In this document: in pieces, positions 24,418 to 32,458 of the stretch
Layout: the number at the start of each line of letters is the position of its first letter
Numbering within the stretch: the stretch's first letter is position 1
NCBI GenBank assembly: GCA_963925605.1
Contig: CAWURY010000013.1
Location: 1-32,884, forward strand
Direction of reading: 5' to 3'
Origin: Porticoccus sp963925605
Lineage (GTDB): Bacteria; Pseudomonadota; Gammaproteobacteria; Pseudomonadales; Porticoccaceae
DNA: 32,884 nt
The notes under the pieces: generated by a model
What the model saw: the letters and a program-made list of their open reading frames with translations, nothing else
What the model was told of the DNA's origin: nothing
Databases searched by the model: none
Made by a program: the position numbers and the translations under genes

Positions 24418-24566
24418 AAGGTCAGAAGCATTACCTTCTACCAATAAGTGTTTTTTGATTATTTTTTAATTTACATCGCTTATTTTTTACTTTCTGCGAC
24501 TCTCTGTAAAGACAAAAAGACATATCATGATTGAAATTAAGAAGAAGTAACGTAGACTGCTGCATC

Positions 24567-25955
24567 ATGCAGAATGTTGAAATCATCGACCTCCCCTACC
24601 AATCAAGTGCTGAAGACCTTTTTGCATCAATTCGTCACTTGCCCGATGCTATATGGTTAGATTCAGGAAGGCCGGCCTACTCAAATAGCCAGTTTGATAT
24701 CATCACCGCGAGTCCATCAGTAGTTTTGGAAACCAGAGGGAAAGAAACTCAAATCATTACAGCCACAAGCACAACTATTTCTAATGAAAATCCATTTAAT
24801 TTGTGTGAACAGTTATTTTCATCGCTAAAAAGGACAGTGTCGCATTATGACGATTATCCATTTATAGGCGGCATGGCGGGTTATTTTGGTTATGACTTAG
24901 GCCAACCAGTGCGAGATCAGCCACCGAAGCTCGACAGCCTTCCGGATATGAGGATTGGTCGCTATCAATGGGCTTTAGTTTTAGACCATTTTTCTAAAAA
25001 ATCTTGGCTATTTTTTAATACTGATTGTTTATCGTCATTAAAAAAAGAAGTAATAAAATGTATTAATAGTAAATCACAAAATATTGATAAAAAAGTAAAA
25101 ACTGTCTATAGAAATTTTATAGCGACCACTAAAAAAGACTGCTACCTGTCTGCTGTTGCCAAAGCAAAAAACTATATCCTTGCTGGAGACTGCTATCAAG
25201 TTAACTACGCCCAACACTTTTCTGCAGAATTCAAAGCAGACAACTGGGATCTCTACAAAGAATTACGCAGAAGCCTTCCAGCCCCATATAGCTGCTACTA
25301 TCAATTAGGAAACTCAAAACAAGCAATCCTAAGCTTCTCGCCAGAGCGCTTTATAAAATTAGATGGGAATAAAGTGGAAACCAAGCCCATCAAGGGTACG
25401 ATCAGGCGCGGGGTCACAAAGCAAGATGACATTCTTCAGATTAAAAAACTCATTAATAGTAAAAAAGATAAAGCTGAGAATCTAATGATTGTAGATCTAT
25501 TGCGAAACGATCTAGGAAAATCCTGCATTCCTGGCTCAATACAAACGCCAAAATTATTCGAGCTCGAGAGCTTTGAAAATGTTCACCACCTGGTAAGTAC
25601 GGTCACAGGAGTTATTCGCAAAAATGAGACACCTGTATCCCTACTTCGTCACTGTTTTCCCGGCGGATCTATCACGGGAGCACCAAAAAAAAGAGCCATG
25701 GAAATAATTAATGAGATTGAAGCGTGCAAGCGATCAGTGTACTGCGGGAGTATAGGCTACATAAGCATAACTGGTAAAATGGATACCAATATTGCCATAC
25801 GCACCCTTATATCTGATGGAGAAAATCTTCATTGCTGGGGAGGCGGAGGTATAGTTGCAGACTCAAATGCAACAGACGAATACCAAGAAACATTTGATAA
25901 AATCAGCTTGCTGATAAAATCAAACACAACCCAAGAGATTGACAGTCAACCATAA
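24567..25955 (+). CDS. pabB: Aminodeoxychorismate synthase component I
   Basis: Converts chorismate and ammonia from PabA to 4-amino-4-deoxychorismate, the precursor of p-aminobenzoate for folate. From ATG 24567 the product has 462 residues (E. coli 453). The C-terminal chorismate-binding domain carries KPIKGTIRRG, whose lysine marks PabB rather than anthranilate synthase (which has PIAGT), then LMIVDLLRNDLGK, ENVHHLVSTVTG, HCFPGGSITGAPKKRAMEII and YCGSIGYIS. The frame opens at a TTG at 24531, but ATG 24567 fits the PabB N terminus (the following residues reach WLDSGRP as in related proteins). No strong ribosome site is visible for either. The gene order pabB-thrH-cysH is as in Pseudomonas. 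Confidence 0.93.
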   Translation: MQNVEIIDLPYQSSAEDLFASIRHLPDAIWLDSGRPAYSNSQFDIITASPSVVLETRGKETQIITATSTTISNENPFNLCEQLFSSLKRTVSHYDDYPFIGGMAGYFGYDLGQPVRDQPPKLDSLPDMRIGRYQWALVLDHFSKKSWLFFNTDCLSSLKKEVIKCINSKSQNIDKKVKTVYRNFIATTKKDCYLSAVAKAKNYILAGDCYQVNYAQHFSAEFKADNWDLYKELRRSLPAPYSCYYQLGNSKQAILSFSPERFIKLDGNKVETKPIKGTIRRGVTKQDDILQIKKLINSKKDKAENLMIVDLLRNDLGKSCIPGSIQTPKLFELESFENVHHLVSTVTGVIRKNETPVSLLRHCFPGGSITGAPKKRAMEIINEIEACKRSVYCGSIGYISITGKMDTNIAIRTLISDGENLHCWGGGGIVADSNATDEYQETFDKISLLIKSNTTQEIDSQP

Positions 25956-25981
25956 GGGCCTGCAGTTAAATACAAAGCGTC

Positions 25982-26599
25982 TCACAAGCTCAGATTTCGA
26001 TTGCTTGCTTTGATAAATTCTTTTTTTAGCGACTCAAAGTCGCTTACTGCAGGAAATTGAGGAAACTCATCAATTACTTTTTTAGGGGCATGAAATAAAA
26101 TTCCCACATCTGCTTCGGCTAGCATGGTGGTGTCATTATAAGAATCACCCGCCGCAATAGTGCGGTAGTACATGCTCTTGAAACCTACAATTGCTTGGCG
26201 CTTAGGGTTGGCTTGCCGTAACGCATAGCCTGCTACATTATTATTTTCATCAACCTCTAACGTATGACAAAATAATGCTGGAAAATCCAGTTGCCTCATC
26301 AACGGTTGTGCAAACTCATAAAAAGTATCTGAAAGAATTACAACCTGAAAGCGCTCGCGCAACCAGTCTACAAAGTCTTTTGCCCCATCAAGCGGGGCCA
26401 AAGTTTCAATAACTTCCTGAATTTCAGTCAGACCAAGACCATTTTTTTTCAGGACATCCAACCTATACCTCATCAGCACATCGTAATCAGGCTCATCGCG
26501 CGTGGTTCTTTTGAGTTCATTAATACCGGTTTTTTCAGAAAATGCGATCCAAATTTCTGGAATCAATACACCTTCCAGATCCAAACATGCAATCTCCAC
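25982..26599 (-). CDS. thrH: Bifunctional phosphoserine phosphatase/homoserine phosphotransferase ThrH
   Basis: HAD-family enzyme; in P. aeruginosa it dephosphorylates phosphoserine and can pass phosphate to homoserine. The 205 residues are the same length as P. aeruginosa ThrH and very close in wording (LEGVLIPEIWIAF, DYDVLMRYRL, VVILSDTFYEFAQPLMRQL, AAGDSYNDTTMLAEA, FHAPKKVIDEFPQFPAV). HAD motif I is DLEG, with Asp7 and Glu9 in place of the common DxD, a known trait of this subgroup. The start is GTG 26599, with GAGG 8 nt upstream. It converges with pabB (26 nt between stops) and is divergent from cysH. Confidence 0.95.
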   Translation of the reverse strand: MEIACLDLEGVLIPEIWIAFSEKTGINELKRTTRDEPDYDVLMRYRLDVLKKNGLGLTEIQEVIETLAPLDGAKDFVDWLRERFQVVILSDTFYEFAQPLMRQLDFPALFCHTLEVDENNNVAGYALRQANPKRQAIVGFKSMYYRTIAAGDSYNDTTMLAEADVGILFHAPKKVIDEFPQFPAVSDFESLKKEFIKASNRNLSL

Positions 26600-26813
26600 A
26601 AGCTATTCCTCAGTTAAACAGAAAAAAGAAAACCATAATTTGCTACCTTATCCAGTTCAAGGAAGTAGTGCAATAAGCTCTTAACAACACTAAAAGATAA
26701 AGCTGTTATAAGGAAATAATATACTAGTCATACATCATCTGATTATTCTTCTTTAGTCCTAGCTCTGGTATCATTTCAACATTATTTATCTTTATAGGAT
26801 ATAAAATAATTCA

Positions 26814-27545
26814 ATGTCAGATCAAATTTTACCAATAGTAGATATAGACCTGCAGCTTTCAGGGCAAACTCCAGAAGAAATCATGGCCTACGCCTTAAGT
26901 AAATTTAAAAATATTGCTATTTCTTTTAGCGGTGCTGAAGATGTGGTTCTGATAGACATGGCTCATAAGGTCTCTCCTAGAAAAGTTCAAATTTTTTCTC
27001 TTGATACAGGAAGGCTCCATCCAGAAACTTATCGATTTTTCGAAAAAGTTAGGAACCACTATTCAGTTAAAATTGATATAGTATTTCCAGATACAATGGC
27101 GCTAAATAATCTAGTTCGCGAAAAAGGCTTATTCAGCTTTTATAAAGATGACCACAAAGAATGCTGTGGTATTCGTAAAATAGGTCCATTGCGTCGCAAG
27201 CTTCTAACTTTAGATGCCTGGATTACAGGACAAAGGCGCGACCAAAGCCCAGGAACTCGATCTGCTATTCCCGTAATTCAGGATGACATGGCTTTTTCTC
27301 GCCCCCAAGAGAAGCTAGTGAAATTTAACCCTCTAGCAAACTGGACATCTCAGCAAGTGTGGACGTATATTCGCCAAAATAATTTGCCCTACAACGAGCT
27401 ACATGACAAAGGCTTTGTAAGTATTGGATGCGAGCCATGTACTAGACCTACAGGGCCAGGTCAGCATGAGAGAGAAGGTCGATGGTGGTGGGAGGAAGCA
27501 ACTGCAAAAGAATGTGGCCTACATGATGTTAATACAAAAAAATAA
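26814..27545 (+). CDS. cysH: Adenylyl-sulfate (APS) reductase, assimilatory
   Basis: Reduces APS to sulfite with thioredoxin as donor. The 243 residues include the ATP-pyrophosphatase-like SFSGAEDVVLIDMA and SLDTGRLHPETY. Cysteine pairs Cys117-Cys118 (ECCGIRK) and Cys206/Cys209 (GCEPC) provide the four ligands of a [4Fe-4S] cluster. These mark an APS reductase rather than the cluster-free PAPS reductase of E. coli. The catalytic cysteine is Cys234 in the C-terminal KECGLH. A 214-nt divergent region separates it from thrH. A small CxxC protein and a TauE-type transporter gene follow on the same strand. Confidence 0.95.
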   Translation: MSDQILPIVDIDLQLSGQTPEEIMAYALSKFKNIAISFSGAEDVVLIDMAHKVSPRKVQIFSLDTGRLHPETYRFFEKVRNHYSVKIDIVFPDTMALNNLVREKGLFSFYKDDHKECCGIRKIGPLRRKLLTLDAWITGQRRDQSPGTRSAIPVIQDDMAFSRPQEKLVKFNPLANWTSQQVWTYIRQNNLPYNELHDKGFVSIGCEPCTRPTGPGQHEREGRWWWEEATAKECGLHDVNTKK

Positions 27546-27580
27546 AAACCATGTAAACACAACCTGGTAATTTGTGGCTC

Positions 27581-27584
27581 AGGA
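27581..27584 (+). promoter_or_regulatory. Ribosome binding site deciding the start of the small CxxC gene
   Basis: AGGA 8 nt before ATG 27593. The open frame extends up to a TTG at 27572 with no such site, so ATG 27593 is preferred. Confidence 0.55.
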
Positions 27585-27592
27585 CATACACC

Positions 27593-27928
27593 ATGAAAAT
27601 CACCTTCGTGAAAAAAATCCAACTAGATGGAAATTTCTGCAAAAAATGCAAGGAAGTACAAGATAAAATTAATGCTGCAGACCAAAATCAGTTCATAGAT
27701 CAAGTGATAATTGCTGACGAGCGTGATCCCAGCTCACCCGGAATGGTTCTAGCAGCACTATACAGCGCTGATAGAGCACCTTTTTTTATTGTCGAGAAGG
27801 AAGGTAGGTCGCCTGAAGTTTATACAGTATATTTCAAATTTGTAAAGGAGGTCTTGGGTCAAAAAATTACAGAAGAAGATCAACTTAAAGAAATTCTTAA
27901 TGATAATCCAGACCTAAATTTTCTTTAA
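27593..27928 (+). CDS. Small thioredoxin-like CxxC protein, function unknown
   Basis: An 111-residue soluble protein that I cannot assign to a named family. The layout suggests a thioredoxin or glutaredoxin fold: strand ITFVKKIQL (3-11), a CKKC motif (Cys16/Cys19) opening a helix to about 29, strand DQVIIADERD, helix PGMVLAALYSA, then RAPFFIVEKEG with Pro63 where thioredoxins have their cis-proline. The tail is helical and charged. No signal peptide is present, so it should be cytosolic. It starts 47 nt after cysH and is probably co-transcribed. A role as electron donor to APS reductase, or in handling sulfite or persulfide, is inferred from context only. Confidence 0.75.
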   Translation: MKITFVKKIQLDGNFCKKCKEVQDKINAADQNQFIDQVIIADERDPSSPGMVLAALYSADRAPFFIVEKEGRSPEVYTVYFKFVKEVLGQKITEEDQLKEILNDNPDLNFL

Positions 27929-28006
27929 AATCTTCAAGTAATTCAATTTCATCGTGACGATGTACTAATGAATGTCTTTATAAGAACAACAACCGAAAAA
28001 ATATAA

Positions 28007-28034
28007 ATAACTATTACTTTGAAGTAATAGTTAT
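28007..28034. promoter_or_regulatory. 28-nt perfect palindrome before the TauE-type gene
   Basis: ATAACTATTACTT and its exact reverse complement are separated by TG, ending 51 nt before the transporter ATG. There is no T-run after the stem on either strand, which argues against an intrinsic terminator and favours an operator or an mRNA hairpin. Confidence 0.6.
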
Positions 28035-28085
28035 AAATTGATAAAGTTGCCAGCCTTTCATGTAGATATGGAAACTTAAATACTG

Positions 28086-28871
28086 ATGGATTTTCTACTA
28101 TATGTAGCTTCAGGTGCTTTTGTTGGACTTGTTATAGGCATGACAGGCGTTGGCGGGGGCTCACTCATGACTCCCCTTCTCATCCTTTTTGGTATACCTT
28201 ATAACGTAGCTATTGGAACAGATTTACTTTACGCCTCCATCACCAAGTCGAGCGGAGTTATTGCGCACGCTCGACAAAAAAGCGTCCAGTGGGATCTCGT
28301 TGCATGTTTAGCTGCCGGAAGCATTCCAGCATCAATCATCACCGTTATGTTCCTTAGCAGAGTATTTACCAATGCAGAAGACTATCGACCGCTATTAACC
28401 ACAAGTCTTGGGGTGATGCTTGTGGTTACCGCTTTAGTCATATTGTTCAATCGATTTTTAAAGGATGTATCTGATAAGCCACACAGTGCGGTGGGTTCTT
28501 TTTTTCAGAAGTATACAAAAAAGATAACTTTTAGTGTTGGTGTTATTTTAGGAGTTTTTGTGACCCTATCTTCAGTTGGTGCTGGTGCTTTTTGCGCTGC
28601 TCTTCTAATGATTTTGTACCCTAAGTTGCCTGCATTACGTGTAATAGGAACAGATATTGCTCACGCAGTTCCTTTAACCTTGATAGCAGGGCTAAGCCAT
28701 TTATTCCTGTTAGGTAACGTTGATCTGGTTTTACTGGCAAGCCTGCTAATAGGCTCATTGCCTGCCATTCATCTAGGGACAAAGCTAGCAGCAAAAATTC
28801 CCAGCCATATACTGCAGCCAGTTCTAGCCTCAATTTTGCTAGGAATAGGATTTAAATTCATAATATTTTGA
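28086..28871 (+). CDS. TauE/SafE-family membrane transporter (possible sulfite exporter)
   Basis: Integral inner-membrane protein of 261 residues with about eight hydrophobic segments. It has the two TauE/SafE half-repeats: an N-terminal GAFVGLVIGMTGVGGGSLMTPLLILF followed by VAIGTDLLYASITKSSG, and a second half with GVILGVFVTLSSVGAGAFCAALL and IGTDIAHAVPLT. The family moves sulfite or organosulfonates across the membrane; the substrate is not readable here. Its place behind cysH and the CxxC protein suggests sulfite export, a relief valve for APS reductase output. It lies 157 nt downstream and may have its own promoter near the palindrome. Confidence 0.85.
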   Translation: MDFLLYVASGAFVGLVIGMTGVGGGSLMTPLLILFGIPYNVAIGTDLLYASITKSSGVIAHARQKSVQWDLVACLAAGSIPASIITVMFLSRVFTNAEDYRPLLTTSLGVMLVVTALVILFNRFLKDVSDKPHSAVGSFFQKYTKKITFSVGVILGVFVTLSSVGAGAFCAALLMILYPKLPALRVIGTDIAHAVPLTLIAGLSHLFLLGNVDLVLLASLLIGSLPAIHLGTKLAAKIPSHILQPVLASILLGIGFKFIIF

Positions 28872-28881
28872 TACAAATGAA

Positions 28882-29790
28882 CTAGTTGTTTTCTTCATTA
28901 GCAATACCGTGAGGAACATGCCCTGTAGCAACATGAGACTTGGCTGAGTCACAATGTTTTTGCTGGTCGTCGAAAAATACATCTGCGCCATAAGACTTCA
29001 GAAATTGACCCTTCTCTAAACCACCAAGAAACAATGACTCATCAATACGAATATCCCAAGCCCTAAGAGTCCTTATTACTCGCTCATGCGCTGGAGCAGA
29101 TCGAGCAGTAACCAAGGCAGTCCTGATAGGACAGGCTTTCTCTGAAAATTCTGCTTGTAGTGCTTGTAGCGCATAGAGAAAATTTTTAAAAGGGCCACCA
29201 TCCATTGGTTGCCTTGCAGATAATTTTTCATTTTTTGTAAAAGCATCAAGCCCATCTTGTTTGTATATTCTCTCTGATGCGTCAGAAAATAATACAGCGT
29301 CACCATCAAACGCAAAGCGAATTTCGTCTCCAGGTTTTTCTTTCACGTTAGATGCCATGAGTGTTGCGGCAGCCACTCCGCTACGCAAAGCATTACGGAC
29401 ATCTTCTGCATTGTTTGACAAAAAAAGGTGACATCCAAAAGCTGCTACATAACGATACGGGCTTTCGCCCCCGCAAAAAGCCGCACGAGTAATATTCAGC
29501 TGATGATGTTGTATGGAGTTAAATACTCGTAAGCCAGAGTCTGCGGAATTTCTAGACAAAAGTATAACCTCTACTCTAGGCTCTCCACCTAGATTTTTAT
29601 TTATACTTAATAGTTTTTTGACAAGAGGAAAAGCTTCGCCTGGCTCAAGAATTTCATCTTCATGTTCAACTTGGTATTTAAAGTAAGCATCAAGGCCATG
29701 TTCTTGATAGACTTTATGACTTTGATCCAAGTTGAACAATGCTCGGGAGGAAATTGCTATTACTAGCTTATCACCAAAATTTACTGGCAC
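28882..29790 (-). CDS. 5'-nucleotidase (cytosolic type 1 family)
   Basis: A 302-residue protein of the family related to eukaryotic cytosolic 5'-nucleotidase I, expected to remove phosphate from nucleoside monophosphates. The N terminus has VIAISSRALFNLDQSHKVY; the middle carries VILLSRNSADSGLRVFNSI and GGESPYRYVAAFGCHLFLSN; FAFDGDAVLFSD is a HAD-type motif with aspartates that coordinate Mg; later motifs are TALVTARSAPAHERVIRTL, LGGLEKG and DVFFDDQQKHC. It converges with the transporter gene (10 nt apart) and is 159 nt downstream of yajC. The exact nucleotide preference cannot be told. Confidence 0.88.
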   Translation of the reverse strand: MPVNFGDKLVIAISSRALFNLDQSHKVYQEHGLDAYFKYQVEHEDEILEPGEAFPLVKKLLSINKNLGGEPRVEVILLSRNSADSGLRVFNSIQHHQLNITRAAFCGGESPYRYVAAFGCHLFLSNNAEDVRNALRSGVAAATLMASNVKEKPGDEIRFAFDGDAVLFSDASERIYKQDGLDAFTKNEKLSARQPMDGGPFKNFLYALQALQAEFSEKACPIRTALVTARSAPAHERVIRTLRAWDIRIDESLFLGGLEKGQFLKSYGADVFFDDQQKHCDSAKSHVATGHVPHGIANEENN

Positions 29791-29923
29791 TTTATATACA
29801 CCCTCGGCTCAATTCTAAAAAAATTTTTCTTCAGAACGACAGAGAAATAGGTGTCAAAAATTACATTCGATCCGAATACTTGTAACCAAAATAGCATTTA
29901 AGTAGCTATATATCCACGAAATT

Positions 29924-29943
29924 AAAGCCACAAAAGTGACCTT
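29924..29943 (-). terminator. Weak hairpin after yajC
   Basis: Minus strand AAGGTCAC, TTTT loop, GTGGCTTT: an 8-bp stem with two G-U pairs, 6 nt beyond the yajC stop. The T-rich tail is broken by AA, so it is a poor terminator. Confidence 0.28.
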
Positions 29944-29949
29944 AATTAA

Positions 29950-30285
29950 TTAGATTTTTTTTATGGTGCCCTTTGGAAGCACAGCATGCACCGAAGCTCT
30001 TTGAAATTTCAACTCAACATTATTAGCGGCCTGGATCGTGATATATTCTTCGTCTAGCGAAGATATTTTTCCAAGCAACCCGCTATTCATAACAATTTCA
30101 TCACCCTTAGTTAATGATGCCGCTAGCTCCTTGTGTTCTTTTGCTCTCTTTTTTTGAGGGCGAATAATGAGAAAATACATGAACGCAAATAAGCCGGCAA
30201 ACATCAAGAGCGTATAGAGAGGGTTCTGCTCTTGCGCTATGGGTACAGGGGCTGCAAGTACAGCATGGAGAAGATCTAGTGACAT
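29950..30285 (-). CDS. yajC: Preprotein translocase subunit YajC
   Basis: Small inner-membrane accessory of the SecDF complex. The 111 residues start with a short polar lead, then one transmembrane helix (LYTLLMFAGLFAFMYFLII), the typical RPQKKRAKEH after it, and a cytosolic domain with LTKGDEIVMNSGLLGKI. AAGGAA before the ATG is a good ribosome site. In most Gammaproteobacteria yajC lies between tgt and secD; here a 5'-nucleotidase gene follows and bcp precedes, so it is separated from secDF. Confidence 0.93.
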   Translation of the reverse strand: MSLDLLHAVLAAPVPIAQEQNPLYTLLMFAGLFAFMYFLIIRPQKKRAKEHKELAASLTKGDEIVMNSGLLGKISSLDEEYITIQAANNVELKFQRASVHAVLPKGTIKKI

Positions 30286-30360
30286 TGAATTTCCTTAGTT
30301 GGTAATTTGGGTTATGTTAAGCCAAGCACTTTAATAACTGCCTGAAAATTTTTGGACCCG

Positions 30361-30837
30361 TTAAGATAAATTGTTTTTTATCCATAATAATATATCCTGG
30401 TGATGTGTTTTAGTATTAACTTTATCCATCACTAGTGATATCTTTCCAGTTTTATCAATAATAAATGTTTTTCTTAGAACCCCCATGTACTCTCGACCCA
30501 TAAATTTCTTCATGTCCCAGCATCCATAAGACTCAGTCACAACATGGTCTTCATCTGACAACAAATTAAAATTTAACCCCTGCTTCTCCTCAAAGCGCGT
30601 AAGCCTTGCGAACGCATCAGGGCTAATGCCTAGCACTACAGTATCAAAATCATGGAATTCGGATGCGCTATCTCTTATCCCGCATGCCTGAACAGTACAC
30701 CCTGGTGTCATTGCTTTTGGATAAAAATATAAGACAACATTTTTTTTTCCATTAAATTCAGCAAGTGAGATACTTTCGCCGCGCTGATTTAGCAGCTCAA
30801 AGCTTGGCGCCTGCTCTTCTGCTCTTGGGGAATTCAT
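30361..30837 (-). CDS. bcp: Thioredoxin-dependent peroxiredoxin Bcp (PrxQ type)
   Basis: Reduces hydrogen peroxide and organic hydroperoxides with thioredoxin electrons. The 158 residues contain YFYPKAMTPGCTVQACGIRD, with peroxidatic Cys47 and resolving Cys52 five residues on, the helix-type Bcp arrangement. Downstream are VVLGISPDAFARLTRFEEK, LLSDEDHVVTESYG and RKTFIIDKTGKI. GAGGTG precedes the ATG. It lies after the mdh terminator, so it is a separate unit, possibly with yajC (75-nt gap) on the same transcript. Confidence 0.94.
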   Translation of the reverse strand: MNSPRAEEQAPSFELLNQRGESISLAEFNGKKNVVLYFYPKAMTPGCTVQACGIRDSASEFHDFDTVVLGISPDAFARLTRFEEKQGLNFNLLSDEDHVVTESYGCWDMKKFMGREYMGVLRKTFIIDKTGKISLVMDKVNTKTHHQDILLWIKNNLS

Positions 30838-30961
30838 GCGCCCACCTCTTTTTATGGATTGGTTTTTAAAACTTTTTTATCTTAACGGTCATCCAAAAAA
30901 ATTCATGCAATATTTTATATACTTGACCAGCGGCAATTAAAATAAAATTTATTTATTTATT

Positions 30962-30988
30962 AAAAAAAGCGCCCTATTTGGCGCTTTT
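30962..30988 (-). terminator. Rho-independent terminator after mdh
   Basis: Minus-strand stem AAAAGCGCC/GGCGCTTTT (30965-30988) with a 6-nt loop, continuing into a run of seven T residues (30962-30968 on the plus strand are A). It is 10 nt beyond the mdh stop. An A-tract on the other side gives it some activity in the opposite direction too. Confidence 0.88.
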
Positions 30989-30998
30989 AAAAAAAATG

Positions 30999-31979
30999 TT
31001 ACGGCAATAAGTGTTTAACTCCATCTCTTTCTTTAATCAACTCCTGCTCAGTAGCAGTCATTTTTGATCGCGAAAAATCGTTAATTTCTAGCCCTTGAAC
31101 AATTTTCCAATCGCCATTTTTGCAAATACAAGGGAAGGAGTATATGAGTCCTTCGGTAATACCATAACTTCCATCACTAAATACACCCATACTTACCCAA
31201 TCATCAGCTGGCGTCCCAAGCGCCCAATCACGCATATGATCTATTGCAGCGTTAGCAGCAGAGGCTGCAGAGGAGGCGCCTCGTGCCTTAATTATAGCCG
31301 CCCCTCGTTGTTGCACAGTTGGGATAAAATCTTCCTCATACCATGCGTGATCAACAAGGTTCATAGCCGTTTCACCCGAAATTTTAACTTGATGAAGGTC
31401 TGGATATTGAGTAGCAGAATGATTGCCCCAAACTAGCATACTGGTAACATCGTTAATCGTCTTACCTGTTTTTTGTGCAATTTGTGTTTTAGCTCGATTG
31501 TGATCAAGTCTCATCATAGCTGTGAATTGTCGTGGATCAATATTGGGAGCATTTCTTTGTGCAATCAAGGCATTGGTATTTGCAGGATTACCAACAACTA
31601 ATATCTTAATATCTTTTGAAGCATTATCATTAATAGCTCTACCTTGCACAGAAAATATAGCCGCATTTGCTTCAAGCAGATCCTTTCTTTCCATTCCTGG
31701 GCCGCGAGGACGAGCGCCCACCAGTAATGCATAATCTGCATCTTTAAAAGCAACATTAGGATCATCTGTACACACCATACCTGCGAGCTGAGGAAAAGCG
31801 CAATCGTCTAATTCCATAGCTACACCTTTTAAGGCTTCTAGGGCTGGGGTGATTTCCAGCATTTGCAAAATTACAGGCTGATTCTCACCAAGCATTTGCC
31901 CAGATGCAATTCGGAAAAGCAAGGAATAACTAATTTGACCAGCGGCTCCAGTAACAGCTACACGAACAGGCACCTTCAC
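30999..31979 (-). CDS. mdh: Malate dehydrogenase (type 2)
   Basis: NAD-dependent oxidation of malate to oxaloacetate in the TCA cycle and after the glyoxylate bypass. The 326 residues match the type 2 family (close to eukaryotic cytosolic MDH) rather than the 312-residue E. coli enzyme. Seen: nucleotide-binding VAVTGAAGQISYSLLFRIA, the mobile loop GARPRGPGMERKDLL with substrate-binding arginines, VVGNPANTNA, MRLDHNRAKTQIA, and the catalytic histidine in VWGNHSATQYPD. The start is GTG 31979, with GGAG 7 nt upstream. It has its own promoter and terminator. Confidence 0.95.
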   Translation of the reverse strand: MKVPVRVAVTGAAGQISYSLLFRIASGQMLGENQPVILQMLEITPALEALKGVAMELDDCAFPQLAGMVCTDDPNVAFKDADYALLVGARPRGPGMERKDLLEANAAIFSVQGRAINDNASKDIKILVVGNPANTNALIAQRNAPNIDPRQFTAMMRLDHNRAKTQIAQKTGKTINDVTSMLVWGNHSATQYPDLHQVKISGETAMNLVDHAWYEEDFIPTVQQRGAAIIKARGASSAASAANAAIDHMRDWALGTPADDWVSMGVFSDGSYGITEGLIYSFPCICKNGDWKIVQGLEINDFSRSKMTATEQELIKERDGVKHLLP

Positions 31980-32018
31980 AATATTTCTCCATTTCTAATT
32001 AGAATAATGATGGTGCGC

Positions 32019-32046
32019 ATTATAAGGAAATACTTAAAAATTTCAC
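32019..32046 (-). promoter_or_regulatory. mdh promoter
   Basis: On the minus strand a perfect TATAAT (32019-32024) lies 39 nt before the mdh GTG, with GTGAAA (32041-32046) as a partial -35 at 16-nt spacing. The -35 touches the folK stop codon. Confidence 0.45.
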
Positions 32047-32456
32047 TAAATTTTTATATCAATGCGCCCAAACTCAATAACTTGATTTACCGGAATAGAG
32101 ACATAATCGTAACTGTAGTAGTCGTCCGTCAAAAGCCTGCCATTCCATATAATAATATCCAAATCAATTGTTCTTGGTCCGGCTTTATTTAAGCCTCTCT
32201 CGCGACCCATGCGATCTTCTATATCTTTTAAGTATGTATTAAACTCTTCATAATCGAGAGGTGTAACAACCAAGAATGCTGTATTAAGAAAATTAGGCTG
32301 CTCCAAATATCCAACAGGATCAGTCTCAATAATGTCAGCAGAATAAACAAATTTTTCCTCTTTAGATAAAATATTTTGTGATTTTTTAATATTTGACAAG
32401 GGGTTGATATTCGATCCCACTGAAATAACCACCTGGTTGAGTTTATTTAACGTCAT
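32046..32456 (-). CDS. folK: FolK-like hydroxymethyldihydropterin pyrophosphokinase, short form
   Basis: Related to HPPK, which pyrophosphorylates 6-hydroxymethyl-7,8-dihydropterin in folate synthesis. Seen: an N-terminal VVISVGSNINPLSNI, an ETDPVGYLEQPNFLNTAFLV segment, and the signature MGRERGLNKAGPRTIDLDIIIW, holding the arginines and the two Mg-binding aspartates. At 136 residues it is about 20 shorter than E. coli FolK (159). The part after the signature is divergent: the VPH that follows there in E. coli, with its ATP-site histidine, is not seen (SIPVNQ instead). It starts 2 nt after the stop of a pteridine-reductase-like SDR, so the pair is an operon. It may be a second, specialised paralogue rather than the main FolK. 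Confidence 0.8.
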   Translation of the reverse strand: MTLNKLNQVVISVGSNINPLSNIKKSQNILSKEEKFVYSADIIETDPVGYLEQPNFLNTAFLVVTPLDYEEFNTYLKDIEDRMGRERGLNKAGPRTIDLDIIIWNGRLLTDDYYSYDYVSIPVNQVIEFGRIDIKI

Positions 32457-32458
32457 TT

